Source: Pyropia yezoensis
Lineage: Eukaryota; Rhodophyta; Bangiophyceae; Bangiales; Bangiaceae
Length of the DNA stretch: 64,000 nt
Assembly: GCA_009829735.1 (NCBI GenBank)
Contig: CM020619.1
Location: 23,957,554 to 24,021,553 of the forward strand
Reading direction: 5' to 3'
Shown here: positions 48,810 to 60,768 of the stretch, in pieces
Position numbering within the stretch: the first letter of the stretch is position 1
Layout: each line of letters starts with the position of its first letter
Translations under genes and position numbers: made by a program
Notes under the pieces: generated by a model
What the model was told of the DNA's origin: nothing
What the model saw: only the letters and a program-made list of their open reading frames with translations
Databases searched by the model: none

Positions 48810-50412
48810 CGTGCGCGATGGTAAAGGGCACTTGCAAGATGTCGGGGGGAGGAAGAGCGGAGGAAAGCCAGTCCAATAGACAAATAGCATGGACCGCCGT
48901 GCGCTCAGGACGCCGCCGTGTGGTCGGCGCCACAGACGCCGCCGTTATGAACTGTCCACCGCGACGCCGGGGACGCCGCACCACCACACCATCCGGTCGG
49001 TCGGCCGCCCGTCGGATCAGCCGCCCACCTCCGCGACGCCTCGGGCAGCTAGGCCCCCCATGGGACCCACCTTCGGTGCCAGCCGCCGAACACGTCGGCC
49101 GGGGTCACCCCCTTAGCCCCCCGGGATCCCCCCATCGACACGGCTCACCCACCCCACTCCAGCTCACCCCACCGCACCCCACTACCCCAGACATCCCCGC
49201 ACCTTCCTGCCGGCCCTTCCCAATGCGCGTAGGCATGATGCGCGTAGGCATGATGCCACCTCCATCACCCCCCCCAACCAGCCCCCCCTTCAGCAGTCCA
49301 CCAACCCCCCCAACCCATCGCCCCCACACCATCATCTGCGACGCCATCCGACAGCATGCACCACCACCGAGCCCCCGTCGTCGCCGACGAAGAGGTGGGG
49401 GGGGGAGGAACCACACACCCACCCACGAAATGGGAATCGCCCGCCGGTGGGAACCCCCCTCGCCCCCGCCCGCCGCAGCCAAAACGGCATGACAGCCGTG
49501 GAAGCCCCCCCTTCCCTGCGCCGCGCACACAGGCTTCGCGCCGCACGCATGAGGGGCGTGGCGCGAGGAAGGGGGTGGTCCTCATCATGATGGCCACGGG
49601 TCCACGGCTGGGGCATACATACGCAACCGTATGGCCGCATGTCCCACTCGTGATGCGTTCGCGAGGACGCGTTGGTGGGTATGTTATATAGAGCGGTGCG
49701 AGGCGCCTGGTCGTTGTGACAACGATTCTTTGTGCAACTCTCCAAACCGCACGTGAAAAATTACACGACAGACCGGCGAGAACTTATATGACTAATACAC
49801 TTGATTACTGGTGTTCAAGTCACTTCCCCACTTCAGGAGCTTTTTAGATTGAAACCCCCGTAGATAATTTGAATCGAATAAAGTAATTTCGTTCACTGTC
49901 TTGGCCCCACTGGGCCGTGAGCCCTGAGCCCCGCAATCTCAGCAGTAAGCGGCTGGGCCACCACTTTCGCCTCGCCTCCCGCCCATTGGCCGCCCACGCT
50001 TTCCAGTCCGGGCGTCGCTGGCGGGGGCCTCCCGACCACCCGCAGCCACGGGTGCGTCCGGAAGGGACTCATCGGCCCACCGCGCTGCCGGGTCGCTCGT
50101 GGAACGTCGGCAGGCGCTCGACCCCACCTCTTGGCCCGCTGCCCACCGCCAACGGCGACGCCCCTTCCACGCTACCTCTTCTCTGTTGACCGCGCCAGCG
50201 CTGGGCGTCTTGTCGTGCCCGTTCCATTACGTCTGCGTCTTCCTTCCCTGTGACCATATTTTGCCTCGTACCGTGTGCGCTCGCTCTTTGCCCCGCCCTG
50301 CTCTCCGCGTACACGTCCCGGTCCCGTCTGACGGGGTCCACGCCGCGTCCACCGTCCCCATCTCCTCCCCCCCCCCCCCTCCCGCGTTTCCTTGCTTCAC
50401 TCTGCCAGCAGC
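48810..50412. other. Intergenic region with an AT-rich island
   Basis: Mostly C-rich DNA to about 49600, including a 15-bp tandem repeat ATGCGCGTAGGCATG (49223-49252, two copies plus a part). From 49680 to 49905 it becomes AT-rich for this genome, with TTATATAG, ACTTATATGAC and AATAAAG-like words. No gene is supported. The island may be a promoter region, a decayed transposon or a matrix-attachment type sequence. Confidence 0.5.
49223..49252. repeat. 15-bp tandem repeat
   Basis: ATGCGCGTAGGCATG occurs twice head to tail, with the start of a third copy. Confidence 0.9.
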
Positions 50413-51036
50413 ATGGCGCCCGCGCTGGTGGCCGCGCCGGCCTTTGTTGGCGCGGCGGTCGGCCCGTTGACGGCCCCCCCCAGGCGCCCACGGACGGCCG
50501 TTGCCGGCCGCCGGCGGGCGCCTTTCCTCCCCGCCACCGCGGCCGCCGCCTGCCGTCCCCGGAGGTCGACAGCGCGCATGATGGCGGGGGCGAGCAGCGA
50601 CGGGGGCTCCACCCCCCCCCCCCCGCCCTCTTCCAGTGGTGGTGGCAGCAGCAACAGCAGCAGCAGCAGCAGCAGCAGCGGGGACGCCCCCGCTGACGGC
50701 GATGGCCCGTCGGCAGACCCCGCTGAGCAGCACGACATCCCGCCGAGCGCGGTGGACTGGAATGCCGAGTGGTCCCGCTACGCCGCCACCGGGTACGCGC
50801 CGACGGGGGCCCCCAAGGGCCGCACCCCTATGACGAGCGCGGAAAAGGCGGCGCGGGCGGTGAACGCGACGGTGGGCCAGACGCGCGCCAAGGTGGCCAA
50901 CACCGTGCCGCCGTGGTCGTCGCTCAAGGGTGACTGGCGGTTTTGGCTGGCCGTCATTGGGGGGATAAGCCTCGTGGGCGCCGCCCTCAACGCAGTGGCC
51001 ATGCAGGCGGGGGGGGCGGGCGTCGGCACCGTCTAG
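50413..51036 (+). CDS. Small plastid-targeted membrane protein of unknown function
   Basis: A 207-residue single-exon protein. The first 58 residues (Ala/Arg/Pro/Ser-rich, almost no acidic residues, RPRRSTARM near 48-56) look like a plastid transit peptide. A Ser/Gly/Pro low-complexity stretch follows, with eight consecutive Ser coded by an AGC repeat (near 50660-50680). The conserved-looking part is DWNAEWSRYAATGYAP (115-130), a short amphipathic region, and one C-terminal membrane span (WRFWLAVIGGISLVGAALNAV, about 176-196) with a short tail. This is the layout of small thylakoid or envelope proteins. I do not recognise the family. ATG 50413 is the first in frame. The AGC run could vary in length between individuals. 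Confidence 0.7.
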   Translation: MAPALVAAPAFVGAAVGPLTAPPRRPRTAVAGRRRAPFLPATAAAACRPRRSTARMMAGASSDGGSTPPPPPSSSGGGSSNSSSSSSSSGDAPADGDGPSADPAEQHDIPPSAVDWNAEWSRYAATGYAPTGAPKGRTPMTSAEKAARAVNATVGQTRAKVANTVPPWSSLKGDWRFWLAVIGGISLVGAALNAVAMQAGGAGVGTV

Positions 51037-51730
51037 GGGGCTGGATGTGGGTGGCCTCCTCTGCGCGCTGCGCTAGCGTCGCGGAGAGGCTGAAGGGGCG
51101 GGAGGGAGGGGAGGGTGGACTTGGGGGAGAAGGCAGTGGAGGGGGGGGGGGGGGGAGAGTGGGCGCGGGAGTGACAGAGCGATGATACCCGAGGGAGGGA
51201 GGGCTGTGCACGGCACACCCTGTGGATGTGGGGACAATGCGGCTCCTTTGGGATTGTGAAGGGGGGTGGGTTTGGCGATGAGGGGGCTCGCTCCCCCTCT
51301 TCCCCGCCGCTCGCGCTGGTGGTGTGGGGACAAGGGGGAGTGGGGTTGCGTATGCGGTGCTCAGTTACTTTTCTTTCTCTTTTGTCTCTACCGGTCAGCG
51401 ATGCGGCGCCGCCTGTTATCGCCAGCCGGCCTGGTCGTCGCTGCCCCCCCCGCCCTCCCCTGGTTACCGTCTTGGTATGGCCGTCTACGGTCACGGAGCG
51501 CGCGTCGCCGCGACGCGAGGACGACGTAGCGGGCGGGGGACGACTGGCCGTCCACCCAACCCAGACGCAACCCCTCTCCGGCACCCCCGGGCACCCGTGG
51601 GATGGGCTCTTTTGTTGGCTCAGATGGGCTCTTTTGTTGGCGCAGTGCACTGTGTGGCCTGCACGTGGTGGCGCTGGGCTGGCGCCCCCGAAACTCTTGT
51701 TCTTTTGCTGTTCTCCCCCCCCCCCCCTGG
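51037..51730. other. Intergenic region between convergent genes
   Basis: About 700 bp with a G run (51141-51155) and a near-duplicated GGGCTCTTTTGTTGG (51604-51618 and 51628-51642). No gene is supported. Confidence 0.5.
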
Positions 51731-53095
51731 CTAGCGCACATAGTACTCGGTGCGGACCGACGCGCGGAACACAGACCGCGCCGAGTCCCTCCCTCCGCTG
51801 CTGCTGCGTCCGTCGAACGAGTCGGCGTTGAGGCTCGCAAAGTTGAGCCGCCCCACCCGAGCGCCCAGCCCCGCGGCAATGGCGTCGGTCTGGGCGCGCG
51901 CGCGCGCCGCCGCGGCGCGAGTCGCGTCGATGCGCACGGCCGACGCATTGGCCGCCCGGTACACAATCCCCGGGTACGAGTCAATGCGCAGGCGGGAGGC
52001 GGGGAGGGCCTCGACGGCGGGGAGGAGGGTGGTGCTGACGCCCTGGGCGGCAGCGAGGCCACGGACGACGGCGCGGACCTGGACGGTAAAGAAGTAGGAG
52101 GTGGGGATGTTATCGCTGGGGGGGCAGGGGGTGTGTGAGAGAGTGGAGGGGCGAGGGCGGGGGGCGGTGGGGGCCAGGAAGGGGTGGGGTGGGCGGTTGA
52201 CCAGGACAAAAACAGAGAAGTGAGCCAAACGGAGGGACAGTAAGCGGTGGAGCGTAAAGGGGTTAGGGCGGGGCACTCGCAGTGGCCAGGGGGAGTTCCA
52301 CAGCGTCTCGCATGCCTCGCGGTGGACGGTGGCGGGCCCGCACGTCGGCCAGCGGCTCGGTAGTGCCGAGGGGATGCGTGGGAGCGGGGCGGGCGGGGAC
52401 AGCGGCCGGCACGAGGCCCTTTCACGTCAGCGGCGGCGGCTTGCAAGAAAAACGGCACCCAACAAGCACCTACTCGTTTGTCCTGGTGTACATGTACAGG
52501 TTGAGTAGTGTGACATCGCCCGCCTCGGTCGACCCGTAGCGGTTGCGGAGGATGGTGGTCAGGCCCTGCGGCGCTCCGTGGTGGGTGATAGTGGGGGTGA
52601 ATAGTGAGAGCGGGGCGGGCGCGGGGGGGGGGAGAGGCGCACACGCATATATAGCACGGATAGCCAACCAGTCAGACGGGTGCTGCTCGGAGCAGCAAGC
52701 AACCCCCACAGAGCCCAACCACCATCCTATCTCACCCTACTCTCCCCCAGGACTCCCACGCACGCCTCCCCTCCCCCCTTTCCACAAGTTGCCACGTCCC
52801 TTATCTCCGCCTTTGGAAAACTTTGCCCCCACACCTCCTGCGAACGCACCTGCTGCACCTGCTCGACCTTGGCAAGCGCCGCCAGGTACCGCCCGTCGCT
52901 GACCGTGTACTGGATGGTGACCTCGGCAATGTCCCCCAGCTGCGACGCCACCCCCGTGGCGGTGGTTTGGATAAACATGGCGCCAACGGCGGCGGCCGCG
53001 GCGGCGGCCGCCACCACCACCACCCCAACCGCCGCGGCGACAGCGGCCAGGCGGCCGGGGGCGCCGTGCGTACAGCGGCGGGGGCGGGCGGCCAT
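51731..53095 (-). CDS. SIMPL/DUF541-like protein, three exons (53095-52850, 52565-52534, 52115-51731)
   Basis: A 220-residue predicted protein. Exon 1 encodes a hydrophobic signal anchor (VVVVAAAAAAAAVGA) and the start of the domain (GDIAEVTIQYTVSDGRYLAAL). A 32-nt exon 2 encodes GLTTILRNRYG, and exon 3 the rest (NIPTSYFFTVQVRAV ... ARAQTDAIAAGLGARVG ... SVRTEYYVR). Donors GTGCGT and GTCGAC and acceptors CCGCAG and CCCCAG keep one frame with lengths 246, 32 and 385. The order of a beta-rich N-part, then the A-x-x-x-A-x-x-L-G helix, then a final strand matches YggE-type SIMPL proteins, which are periplasmic or signalling-associated in other organisms. The choice of the exon 2 donor is the least certain point. 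A second gene of the same type lies divergently at 54590. Confidence 0.6.
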
Positions 53096-54589
53096 GGCGG
53101 GCAGCAGCGGGTGGAGACGGTGGCGAGCGGGGGGGGCGGTGGCAGCGGCAGTGGCGGCGGTGGCAGTGGGCAGTAGGGGTACCGGTGGCTCGGTGGCGGT
53201 GGCAGTGACGACGCCGTGGGTGGGTGTGGAGTCGGAAGACAGGAGGGACTGGAACACTCTGAGTCACGCTAGTATACTAGCACGCCCAGTTGAGAGGGCC
53301 TGTTTGCGGTCATCTGGCTGTGTGCACCGTGAAGCAGAGTGAAGCACAGACGCTACAGACAAGGAAAAGTGTGCATATCTAGAAAAGAGGAGCTCATACA
53401 TAGATTAGCGCGTGGACTTTGGCACGGGTGTTTCTTAGATATCTAAATAGATATATTCAACCTGGCCTCAGGTTCCTACAGGCGAACAGTCGTTTGTGTC
53501 TCTCTCTTGCGCAGCCTTCCACATTCTCTCTGGGAGTTGCAGAGGGTTTTCAACCAATGAGATGTGTGCATCTTCACCCAGGAGACCGCTCTTAACCGGG
53601 CGTGAGTCAGGAGTGCGGGGGTATCGTCGTCCTTGAACGATCGACGCGGGAGCTTTCCACTCGCCGTGCGCCTCGCTGCAGTCGAGCTAGAAGCCAGCCC
53701 CCCCACCGAAGCCGCAAACGCCACGCTTCATGGAAGCAAAGGAACGCGGGGCATGACCTGCTGCGGCTAGAGAGCGGCCGCCCCCTCGCCGCCTCCGTCC
53801 GGACGGGGACGTCCCTGCCCGCCGCGCCGGCTGGCGGGCTCGCGTGTACATGTACCCTCAAAGCGTTTTCGAAAAACCCTTGCCTTTTCCCTGGATTGCC
53901 AAAGTCTTTCATGAAGGCCAGCGAATGTGTAATCTTGCCCCCACTTATAAACATTGCTTAACTAAAATTCTGGCGCGGGCACGGACGAATCAGCGCAAAC
54001 GCGACGGCCCTAAACTTTAGGCAGATAGCACCGCATAGATCACAAAATAGTTGAACATGTGGCCCGTGGCGTTTGAAACAACTGCACTCGCCAGACTCAG
54101 ATGTCCGACCCTCTCCAGGGGTGTGCCAAGGGGGGGGAACGGCCAGTTTCCAGTACTGGCACTGCAGTGCCGGCTCTGAAGACCAGAGCTGCCGGGCGCA
54201 ACCTTCCGCCCGTCCCCTTCAAGGCCGGGGCTGTTGAGCACTCCCACCCCGCCCGCCCAGCAGCAGCGGCGACGCTGAACAAGCGGTTCGTGCCCTTGCC
54301 CCTTGCGCGCCCCGTGCCGCAGCGCCGTCCGACGCCGGCCCATCACCAGTCCTCCCCCCCGCTACGTGTGGCCACCTCCCCCTGCCGGCTTCTTACCCTG
54401 TCCCCACGGACGCTCCGCCGCGGCCCATCCCCCCCTCCCAACCTCCTCGCCCCAACCCGCTCCCCACTCGGCCATCATCCCCCTCTTCCCTCACCGCCGC
54501 CCACCCGCCCGCCCCGCCGTCCCGCCCCGCCCCGCCCCGCCCGCCCGCCCGTCCGCTTGCCCGCACAAACGCCCCCCCCCCCCAGGAGC
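53096..54589. other. Divergent intergenic region between the two SIMPL-like genes
   Basis: A 1.5-kb shared upstream region. Its middle (53330-54110) is AT-rich for this genome, with TAGATATCTAAATAGATATA near 53435-53455, a CCACTTATAAACATT stretch near 53940, and TGTACATGTACC at 53845-53856. It flanks both promoters. Short ORFs here lack domains. Confidence 0.5.
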
Positions 54590-56426
54590 ATGGCTGTGGG
54601 TGTCCCCCGCCTCGTGGCGCTCCTTGCCGCCGCCACCGTCGCTGCCGTCGCCGCGGCCATGGCCCTCCCCGCCCCCGTCACTGCCGATGAGGTGCACGTC
54701 CGCTCCGTGTCGTCGGTGCGGCTGCCGCTGACGTCGTCCATTGACATCAACCTGCGGGTGTACGGGGCGGGGCGGGGGGATGCGGACGGGCGCCTCCGCC
54801 GCGCGCGGGAGGCCTTCGAGGCGGCCGTCGCGGCCGTGGAGGGGCTCCCCGCCGGTGCCATTGCGCGGAGGAGGAATGAGGTGTCGCAGAACTCTGACGG
54901 GTGCGTTATGAAAGTGGGGGGGGGGGCAAGGAAAGGTGGAAGGGATGAGAATGGGGGTTGGACGGGAGGGTGGGGGGGGAGGGGGGGGAAGGGGGTGGGG
55001 AGTGGGGACGGGAGGGATGCTGGGGATGTGGTGGCGGCGAGCGGCGGGCGCGACGGGCGGCGTCCCTCCGGCACACTGCCACCCCTCTCCCAGCTCCAAG
55101 CCTCTTGATTGTGTGGTGGCGGGGGGGGGGGGGAGGGGGGGGGGGGGGGGGGGCGGTGATTGGGAGGCGCGGGGGGGTAACGGTGTCGCCCCGGGTGGCG
55201 CCCTGCATAGCATCTGACACGCGCCGCCGCCTTGTCCCCGCATGTCCTCGCCGCCCCCCCATGCACGGGCTGCCTGTTTCTTTTCTCTCTCTCTTCGGCG
55301 CCCATCGCGCTGCCCCTCCCCGCCCCGCCGCGCCCGCGTGTCGTGTGGCCCCCCGCGGCGGGGCGGGGCGGGCGTCGCGCAGCCGGTGGCAGGGCAGCGC
55401 CGACTACAAGGTGGACGCCCCCGCGGAGCGCATCTTTGCCGTCCTCCGCGCGGCCGACGCGACCGACCAAAACGTGGTCAGGTACGTGGTGGGAGGGGCG
55501 GACTGTCGAGGACAGGGGCGAGGGGGCTGGTGGGCGGAGGTGGGGGGGGGGGGGGGGGGTGCGGGGGGGCGGCTGACCGGCGCGTCGGCCAACGGGCACG
55601 CCGCCCCCCACGGTGCGGCGTCTGTACCAGCGCACGGGGGGGTCGGCGCGGGCAGCTCCGCGGGGAGACAGCGCGGGCCACCGCCGTGGCGTGGCGGTCA
55701 GCTCCCCCGGGGGCCGCGGCGGCGGCGGGGCGCTCTCGCGGCATCACGTCAATGGCCGCGACGACCGCTGTTGCAAAGTACTCACACACGCCAACGGTGC
55801 CCCGCCCCCCACCCCTCCCCCCACCCCGCCCCCCCCACCCGCCGCAGTTATGTGAATGTGGACTTTGAGGTGGCGCGGTCGGCCAACGCGGGGGGCGTCA
55901 ACGCGGGCTTCCGCGCCGCGTCTGACTCGGCGCGCCTCGAGGCGACGGCCTACCTCGACGCGGTCGGCCGCAAGCTGGGCCCCCTCCTCGGCACCCAGTC
56001 GTACGACAACAGTACGTTCCGTTCTTGCTTTTTTCTTTTTTTTTTTTTTCGCGTGCGCGTGGGTGCGGTTGGGTCCGGGGGGGGGGTGGGGGGGGGAGGC
56101 GGGCGGGGGGGGGGGGGGGGGGAGGCGGGCGGAGGAGGGGTTGGGGACACGCGCGCTTGCCGTGCGCCCACCCCGCCGACGCTGGGGCGTGCCGGCGGTT
56201 CCACCCTCTCCCCAACGCCTCGTGACCTGACTGCGTCTGTGACTGCGTCAGCGGCTGCCCGCCCGATGCCACCTGCTCCTCCCCTCCCCCGTTGCGCCTG
56301 CCTCGCTCTAACCCCTCTCCACCCCCCCCCTTCATCGTCCACCCACACACAGGCCGCTCCCTGTCGTCGTACAACCCGCTGCTCGAGACGACCGTCGAGG
56401 CGCAGTACTCTATCCAGCTGCCGTGA
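54590..56426 (+). CDS. SIMPL/DUF541-like protein, four exons (54590-54900, 55383-55481, 55848-56011, 56353-56426)
   Basis: A 215-residue prediction with a signal peptide (RLVALLAAATVAAVAAAMAL, then PVTADE). Exon 1 continues with IDINLRVYGAGRGDADGRL and a helix. Exon 2 has GSADYKVDAPAERIFAVL. Exon 3 has SYVNVDFEV and RLEATAYLDAVGRKLGPLLG. Exon 4 has the last strand (TVEAQYSIQLP). Donors GTGCGT, GTACGT and GTACGT are good. The acceptor of exon 2 could be 55383 or, less likely, 55393. All three introns contain long G or C runs. The layout and the A-x-x-x-x-x-A-V-G-x-x-L-G helix match the divergent neighbour, so the pair are probably old paralogues. The likely location is the secretory pathway or a membrane-bounded lumen. 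The function is unknown. Confidence 0.6.
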
Positions 56427-57071
56427 GGTGCGCCCCGCTGCGGGCACCAGGGGAGCGCGCCGTCGTCTCGGTCGTCTCGGCAGGCGTCTGGGGGGATGGC
56501 TCATTCACTGGAAGGTTGCAACGTGGGATAATTGGTGGCAGCAAGGGGGCAACCCACCGCGCGCGGCGCACCTTGCGTTATCTATTGTGCACCTTGGCAG
56601 GAGGTCAGGGTAAGAAAGAAAAAAAAAAAATCGAGTCTGAAGGAGGGTGAGGGTACGATACCTGCCGTTGCGCGCCCAGTCCCGCGCCACAGCGGCGGAC
56701 GCCGCCCTCGAGTCCCACGCAGCACGGCCTCTGCGCTGTGCCACCTCTCCCCACACCATAGGCAGCGACAGGGCGACCGGTCCTCTATGGATGTATTGTA
56801 CATACACCTCAGGGCGCGCGGAGCGCGGCGGGGCGGGCGGGGGGGGCTGTACTGTCCCTCCGCGGCAGCACCCGGTGCATGGGGGACAAAAAAAAACAAC
56901 AGGAAACCAGACTCGGAGGGCGGGAGCGCCCTGTGTGGTCCAGGGGCCGACCCGGCGAAACTGAGGGAGGGGGGGGGACAAAGCGTGCGCACCCGCCGCC
57001 CGCTCCTTCCCATCAATCCAGTGTGCACAGGGGGGACGCGCCGTGGACGGGCTGGCCCCCCACCCAGCTCC
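56427..57071. other. Intergenic region between convergent genes
   Basis: 645 bp of mixed sequence with an A run (56620-56630), a GTATTGTACATAC patch (56792-56804) and a second A run (56889-56895). No gene is supported. Confidence 0.5.
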
Positions 57072-57238
57072 TCACCCCCAAAACGACCCCACCCACCACT
57101 GCTCGCACGCCCACACAGCACAGCACAGCGACGCGGCCAGCCGGTCGGCCGGCCCGCCGCGCACCTCCCCCCAACCACCTCCCTCTGCTCCGCCGGTGCC
57201 GCCGCCCCCCCCCCCCCCCCCCTTCCACACACACGACG

Positions 57239-57270
<32 letters not shown>

Positions 57271-58337
57271 CACCCCCGCCCCCCGCCCCCCCCCCCCCCC
57301 CCCCCCCCCCCCGGCGCCCCCCCCCGTGGCCGCCGTGCGTACAGCGCCTTGGTCAGCGCGTGGGGGTCGTCCCGCACCCCCGGCGGGCGCTTGCGGAGGC
57401 CAAGGGTGGCCGACGGGGCGGCGGCGCCTCCCCCCGCCCCGCCGCTGCCGTCGGGGCGCGGCGAGCCTGGCGGGTCCTCCACCCACTCGTCCGCCACGTC
57501 CGACAAGGACGGCGCGCGGCGGTGGCCGCGGCGGCCACCGCCGCCGCGGGCGCCGCGGAGGGTCGGCAGCGGGGGGAGGTCGCTGGCCTCGCCGGGGCCG
57601 CCCAGGTCGCCCAGCCCATCATCGTTGTCGGCGTCGTCGTCGTCGTCGCCGCCTGCCAGGTCGTCCAGGCCATCCACGTCGTCGTCGACAGCGTCGTGAG
57701 TGGCTCGCGGCCGGGCGGGGGACGGCGCCCGCCCCGCCGCCGGGTGCAGAGGGGGGCGGACCAGGCGGGGGGGGGGACCGCCGAGCGACCGCCCGCCGAG
57801 CGACCGCCCGGCGGCGGCGGCGGCGGCCGAGGAGGGAGGGGCGGCCGCCGTGGCATGGCCGGCAGCGGCCGCCCCCGTTGGTGGCGTCCCTCCGTGCGCG
57901 GGGGCGCTACCCGCACCAGCGGCGGCCGCCGTGCCGTGCGACTCCTTCGGTGCCGGTGGCGCGGCAGCAACGGCGGCAGCGGCGGGGGCGGTCGCGGCAG
58001 GCACCGGCGGCGACGCCGTCCACGACCCCGCGGTGATCACGCGCGGCTCGGCATCAGCGGCGGTGTCAGCAGGGGCAGCGTCGGCGGCAGCGGCAGCGGC
58101 AGCGTCGGTGGCGGTGGCGGCGGCGGCGGCGGCGGCCGCGGCGGCGGTGGCGGTGGCGGTGGGGGTGGCGGTGGCGGTGGCGGCGGTGGGGGTGGGGACG
58201 GGCGCGACTTGTTCCGCGCCACCGCCCACCTTGGCCCCCCGGCGTGGCGGCCGCCGCCGGGCGGTGGCGGTCGCCGCAACGACGGCGGCGGTGGCGGCGA
58301 GGAGGAGCGCCCACGCCAGCCGCACCGCCATGTCCAT
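57072..58337 (-). CDS. Predicted secreted Ala/Pro-rich protein with an acidic cluster
   Basis: From ATG 58337 (or 58331) the frame starts with a signal peptide (MAVRLAWALLLAATAAVVAA) followed by a basic stretch RRRPPRRGAK. The first half of the mature part is Ala/Thr/Pro-rich low complexity partly coded by (GGCGGT)n. Then comes an acidic cluster (DDDVDGLDDLAGGDDDDDAD) and a basic/Ser segment ending GLRKRPPGVRDDPHALTKAL. After that the frame runs into long poly-Gly coded by C runs at 57240-57312, so the true C-terminus is unclear and the last 100 residues to 57072 may not be real. No known domain. The composition suggests a disordered extracellular or wall-associated protein. Confidence 0.45.
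57209..57313. repeat. Cluster of long C homopolymers
   Basis: Several C runs of 10 to more than 20 bases occur within about 100 bp, interrupted by a few other bases. They make the 3' end of the minus-strand gene unreliable. Confidence 0.95.
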
Positions 58338-60768
58338 CCGCGGCAGTGGCGGGGCGGCTTGCCACCCCCGCGACTGGGGAGCGCGCGCGGGGGGAGGGAG
58401 GGAAAGAGACGCAGTGGAGGGGGGGGGAAGGTGGGGGGGGGAAAGGCAGGAAGAGGCACGCCACGGTCGGTCGCCGCGGTCACCCCAAGCGCGGTACCCA
58501 CACCAGGGCGACACGGCCGCCGCTGCCGGAGAAGGGGGGGGGGGGGGGGGGTGGATGCGACCGCGCGTCGACGCTCGTAGTCGATGGGGGGGGAATGGAT
58601 GTGAGGAGTGGCGGCAGACGGGCACGCCGCCACCGCCAGCGGGGGTCGGGGCGGTGGGGCGGGAGGCGGCCCCGTGCGGCAGGCGCGCGCGTGCCACGTC
58701 GGCGTCGTGGGGGGGGGGGGAGAGGGGGGTGGCCCGGGGGACAAGGCGCAGGTGGGGAGCGGGGGGGGCCCCACGGATGCAAGCGACAGGGGGGGGGGGG
58801 GGCGGGGGTCAGGGAGGGCGGGATGGAGGGGAGGCCTCCCCGCGAGGGAGAGGGGTTGGTGGGGGGGGCAAGGGGGAGGAGGAAGGGGAGACACGCCGCC
58901 GCGTCGTGGCGGTGGCGGTGGCGGCCGCGCGGTGCGGCGGCGGTGGGGTGGCGGCGGCGGCGGCGGCGACGGGCGGGAGGGCGGGAGGGAGGAGGGCAGA
59001 GGGGCGCTCGACCGGGGGTGCCACCCGATGCCACCCAATTGGCCACGCGCCCCCCGTCGACGACACCGCCCCGCCCCAGCGTGCGGGCGGGCGGACAAGG
59101 AGTGGGGCCAGACGACGCCGACGACGGCGGCGGCGGCGACGCGCCGCGCGTCACCACGGTGGTGCCGGGGAGGGGGGGTGGGACGACGCGGACGACCCGC
59201 GCCCTCCGCCCCCCCCCCCCCGCGCGAGAAAACAGGGTGGTGGCGTTGGCGGTCCTCCCGTGCGTTGTCCCCTGCGAGCCGGCGCGGTGGCATTCCGTGG
59301 CGGGCGTCCAAACTACGTACGGCTCCGTTGACAGGGGCTGTCGCAGCGGCGTGGGGGACCGGTGGCCCACAGTCGGTTAGGTGTACTGTACTGTACTGAA
59401 GCAGGGCCAGCAGGTTCAGGTGGGTGAAAGGTCTTTAATTATGTATGTACATGAGGGCATACCCACCCACGTGGACTAACGAGGAGACTAAAACGAGGCC
59501 ATATATTGGCTTTCGATATTCAAGTCCTACTTACATTTTGTCACAACTTGAAAATCACTTCAGCCAATCAGACGCGTGTATCAGCACAAGCCCTTATAGT
59601 CTGTTGACTATCGGTGTGACTAAAACTCGCTGCTTTGGTCACTCTGATAGTCCACGGACCAACGGAGGTCCCCCTGGGCTTGATCTGATTGACTGTCGCT
59701 TCGTTACAAGAATATGCGATTTTGCTCCGTAACGTTACATTATAGTCCATTGTCGGATAGTCACGTTGGTGGGTACGCCCTGTGCCCCGCTGCAGCAGTG
59801 TCTACGCTGTGCCAACCAGTACCGTACGCAACGAGTGCATTTCAGTATGTGCCATCGTGAAAGCGGGACGATGAAAGTGCCACGACTCCCTCCCACCTGG
59901 CGTACAACCCAAGTCCGAAATAAAATGACATGGTCGACGCGTGATCAACAAAAAACCCACTATTTAAACCAGATCAACTCTAGTAAAACTACAGCAGACC
60001 GCTTGTGCGGGAATACGAGCTCCTGATTGGCGCAAGCGGCGTGATCTGCCCTGGTTTGCGTCGAAAGTGGGGCCCTGTCGATGAGGATCCGCGCTGCAAA
60101 CGGGTGGATGGGCTCGACCGCGACGAAGGGACGACCGAGGGTGGTGGTGGCGTGTGGGGTGGCGGGGCGGGTGCGGCTGTGGCTTTTCTTCAGCAGCGTC
60201 TACGGCGGGGGGCGACGCGCTGGCGGGGGGCGACGCGCTGGCGGGGACGCCGCGCGAGGTGGGAGGCGGTGGACGCCACACAGGGACGCGAACCCCGATG
60301 GGCAGCGGCCAAGCAGGTCGATTCGGCAAGCGCTGAGCGCAGCGCAGCACGTCCATCCCCAGTGTACGGCTCACGGAGAATGTGCCTTCTTCCCTGTATG
60401 GAGAATGTCCCTTTCTTCCGTGGACGGAGAGTCGCCGTTGCTGGCGGCACAGTGCCCGCCGCCACCCGCACTCCGTGTCACCCCAGCTGGTGGGGGGTAA
60501 TGGCCCAAGGCAGACAGCTCGTCACGACGCATGGCGGGGCGGCCGCCCAGCGAGGGGCAGCCACAGCGATTGTAAGGCGCAAGCCGCGTGCAGCGGGGTG
60601 AGAGTACGGGGTGACGGGCGCGCGGCGGGTGCTTTGAAAGCAGGGAGCACCCACTGCTCCCCCGCGGGGTGGGGGGAAAGAGGAAGAAGACCTACTCCTC
60701 CCCCATCCCATCCACCGATCGTCTGAGACCTCTAGCCCCCAGCGCCTCCAGAGGCTACCCCTCGCCCC
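58338..60768. other. 2.4-kb intergenic region with an AT-rich island
   Basis: 58338-59380 is G-rich with many G runs. A GTACTGTACTGTAC patch lies at 59383-59398. 59420-60010 is AT-rich for this genome and contains repeated words such as GACTAAAAC (59486 and 59621 regions), which may be the remains of a transposon. An 18-bp tandem repeat lies at 60205-60255. No gene is supported. Confidence 0.5.
60205..60255. repeat. 18-bp tandem repeat, about 2.5 copies
   Basis: The unit GCGGGGGGCGACGCGCTG is repeated head to tail; a further part copy has GCGGGGACGCC. Confidence 0.85.
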
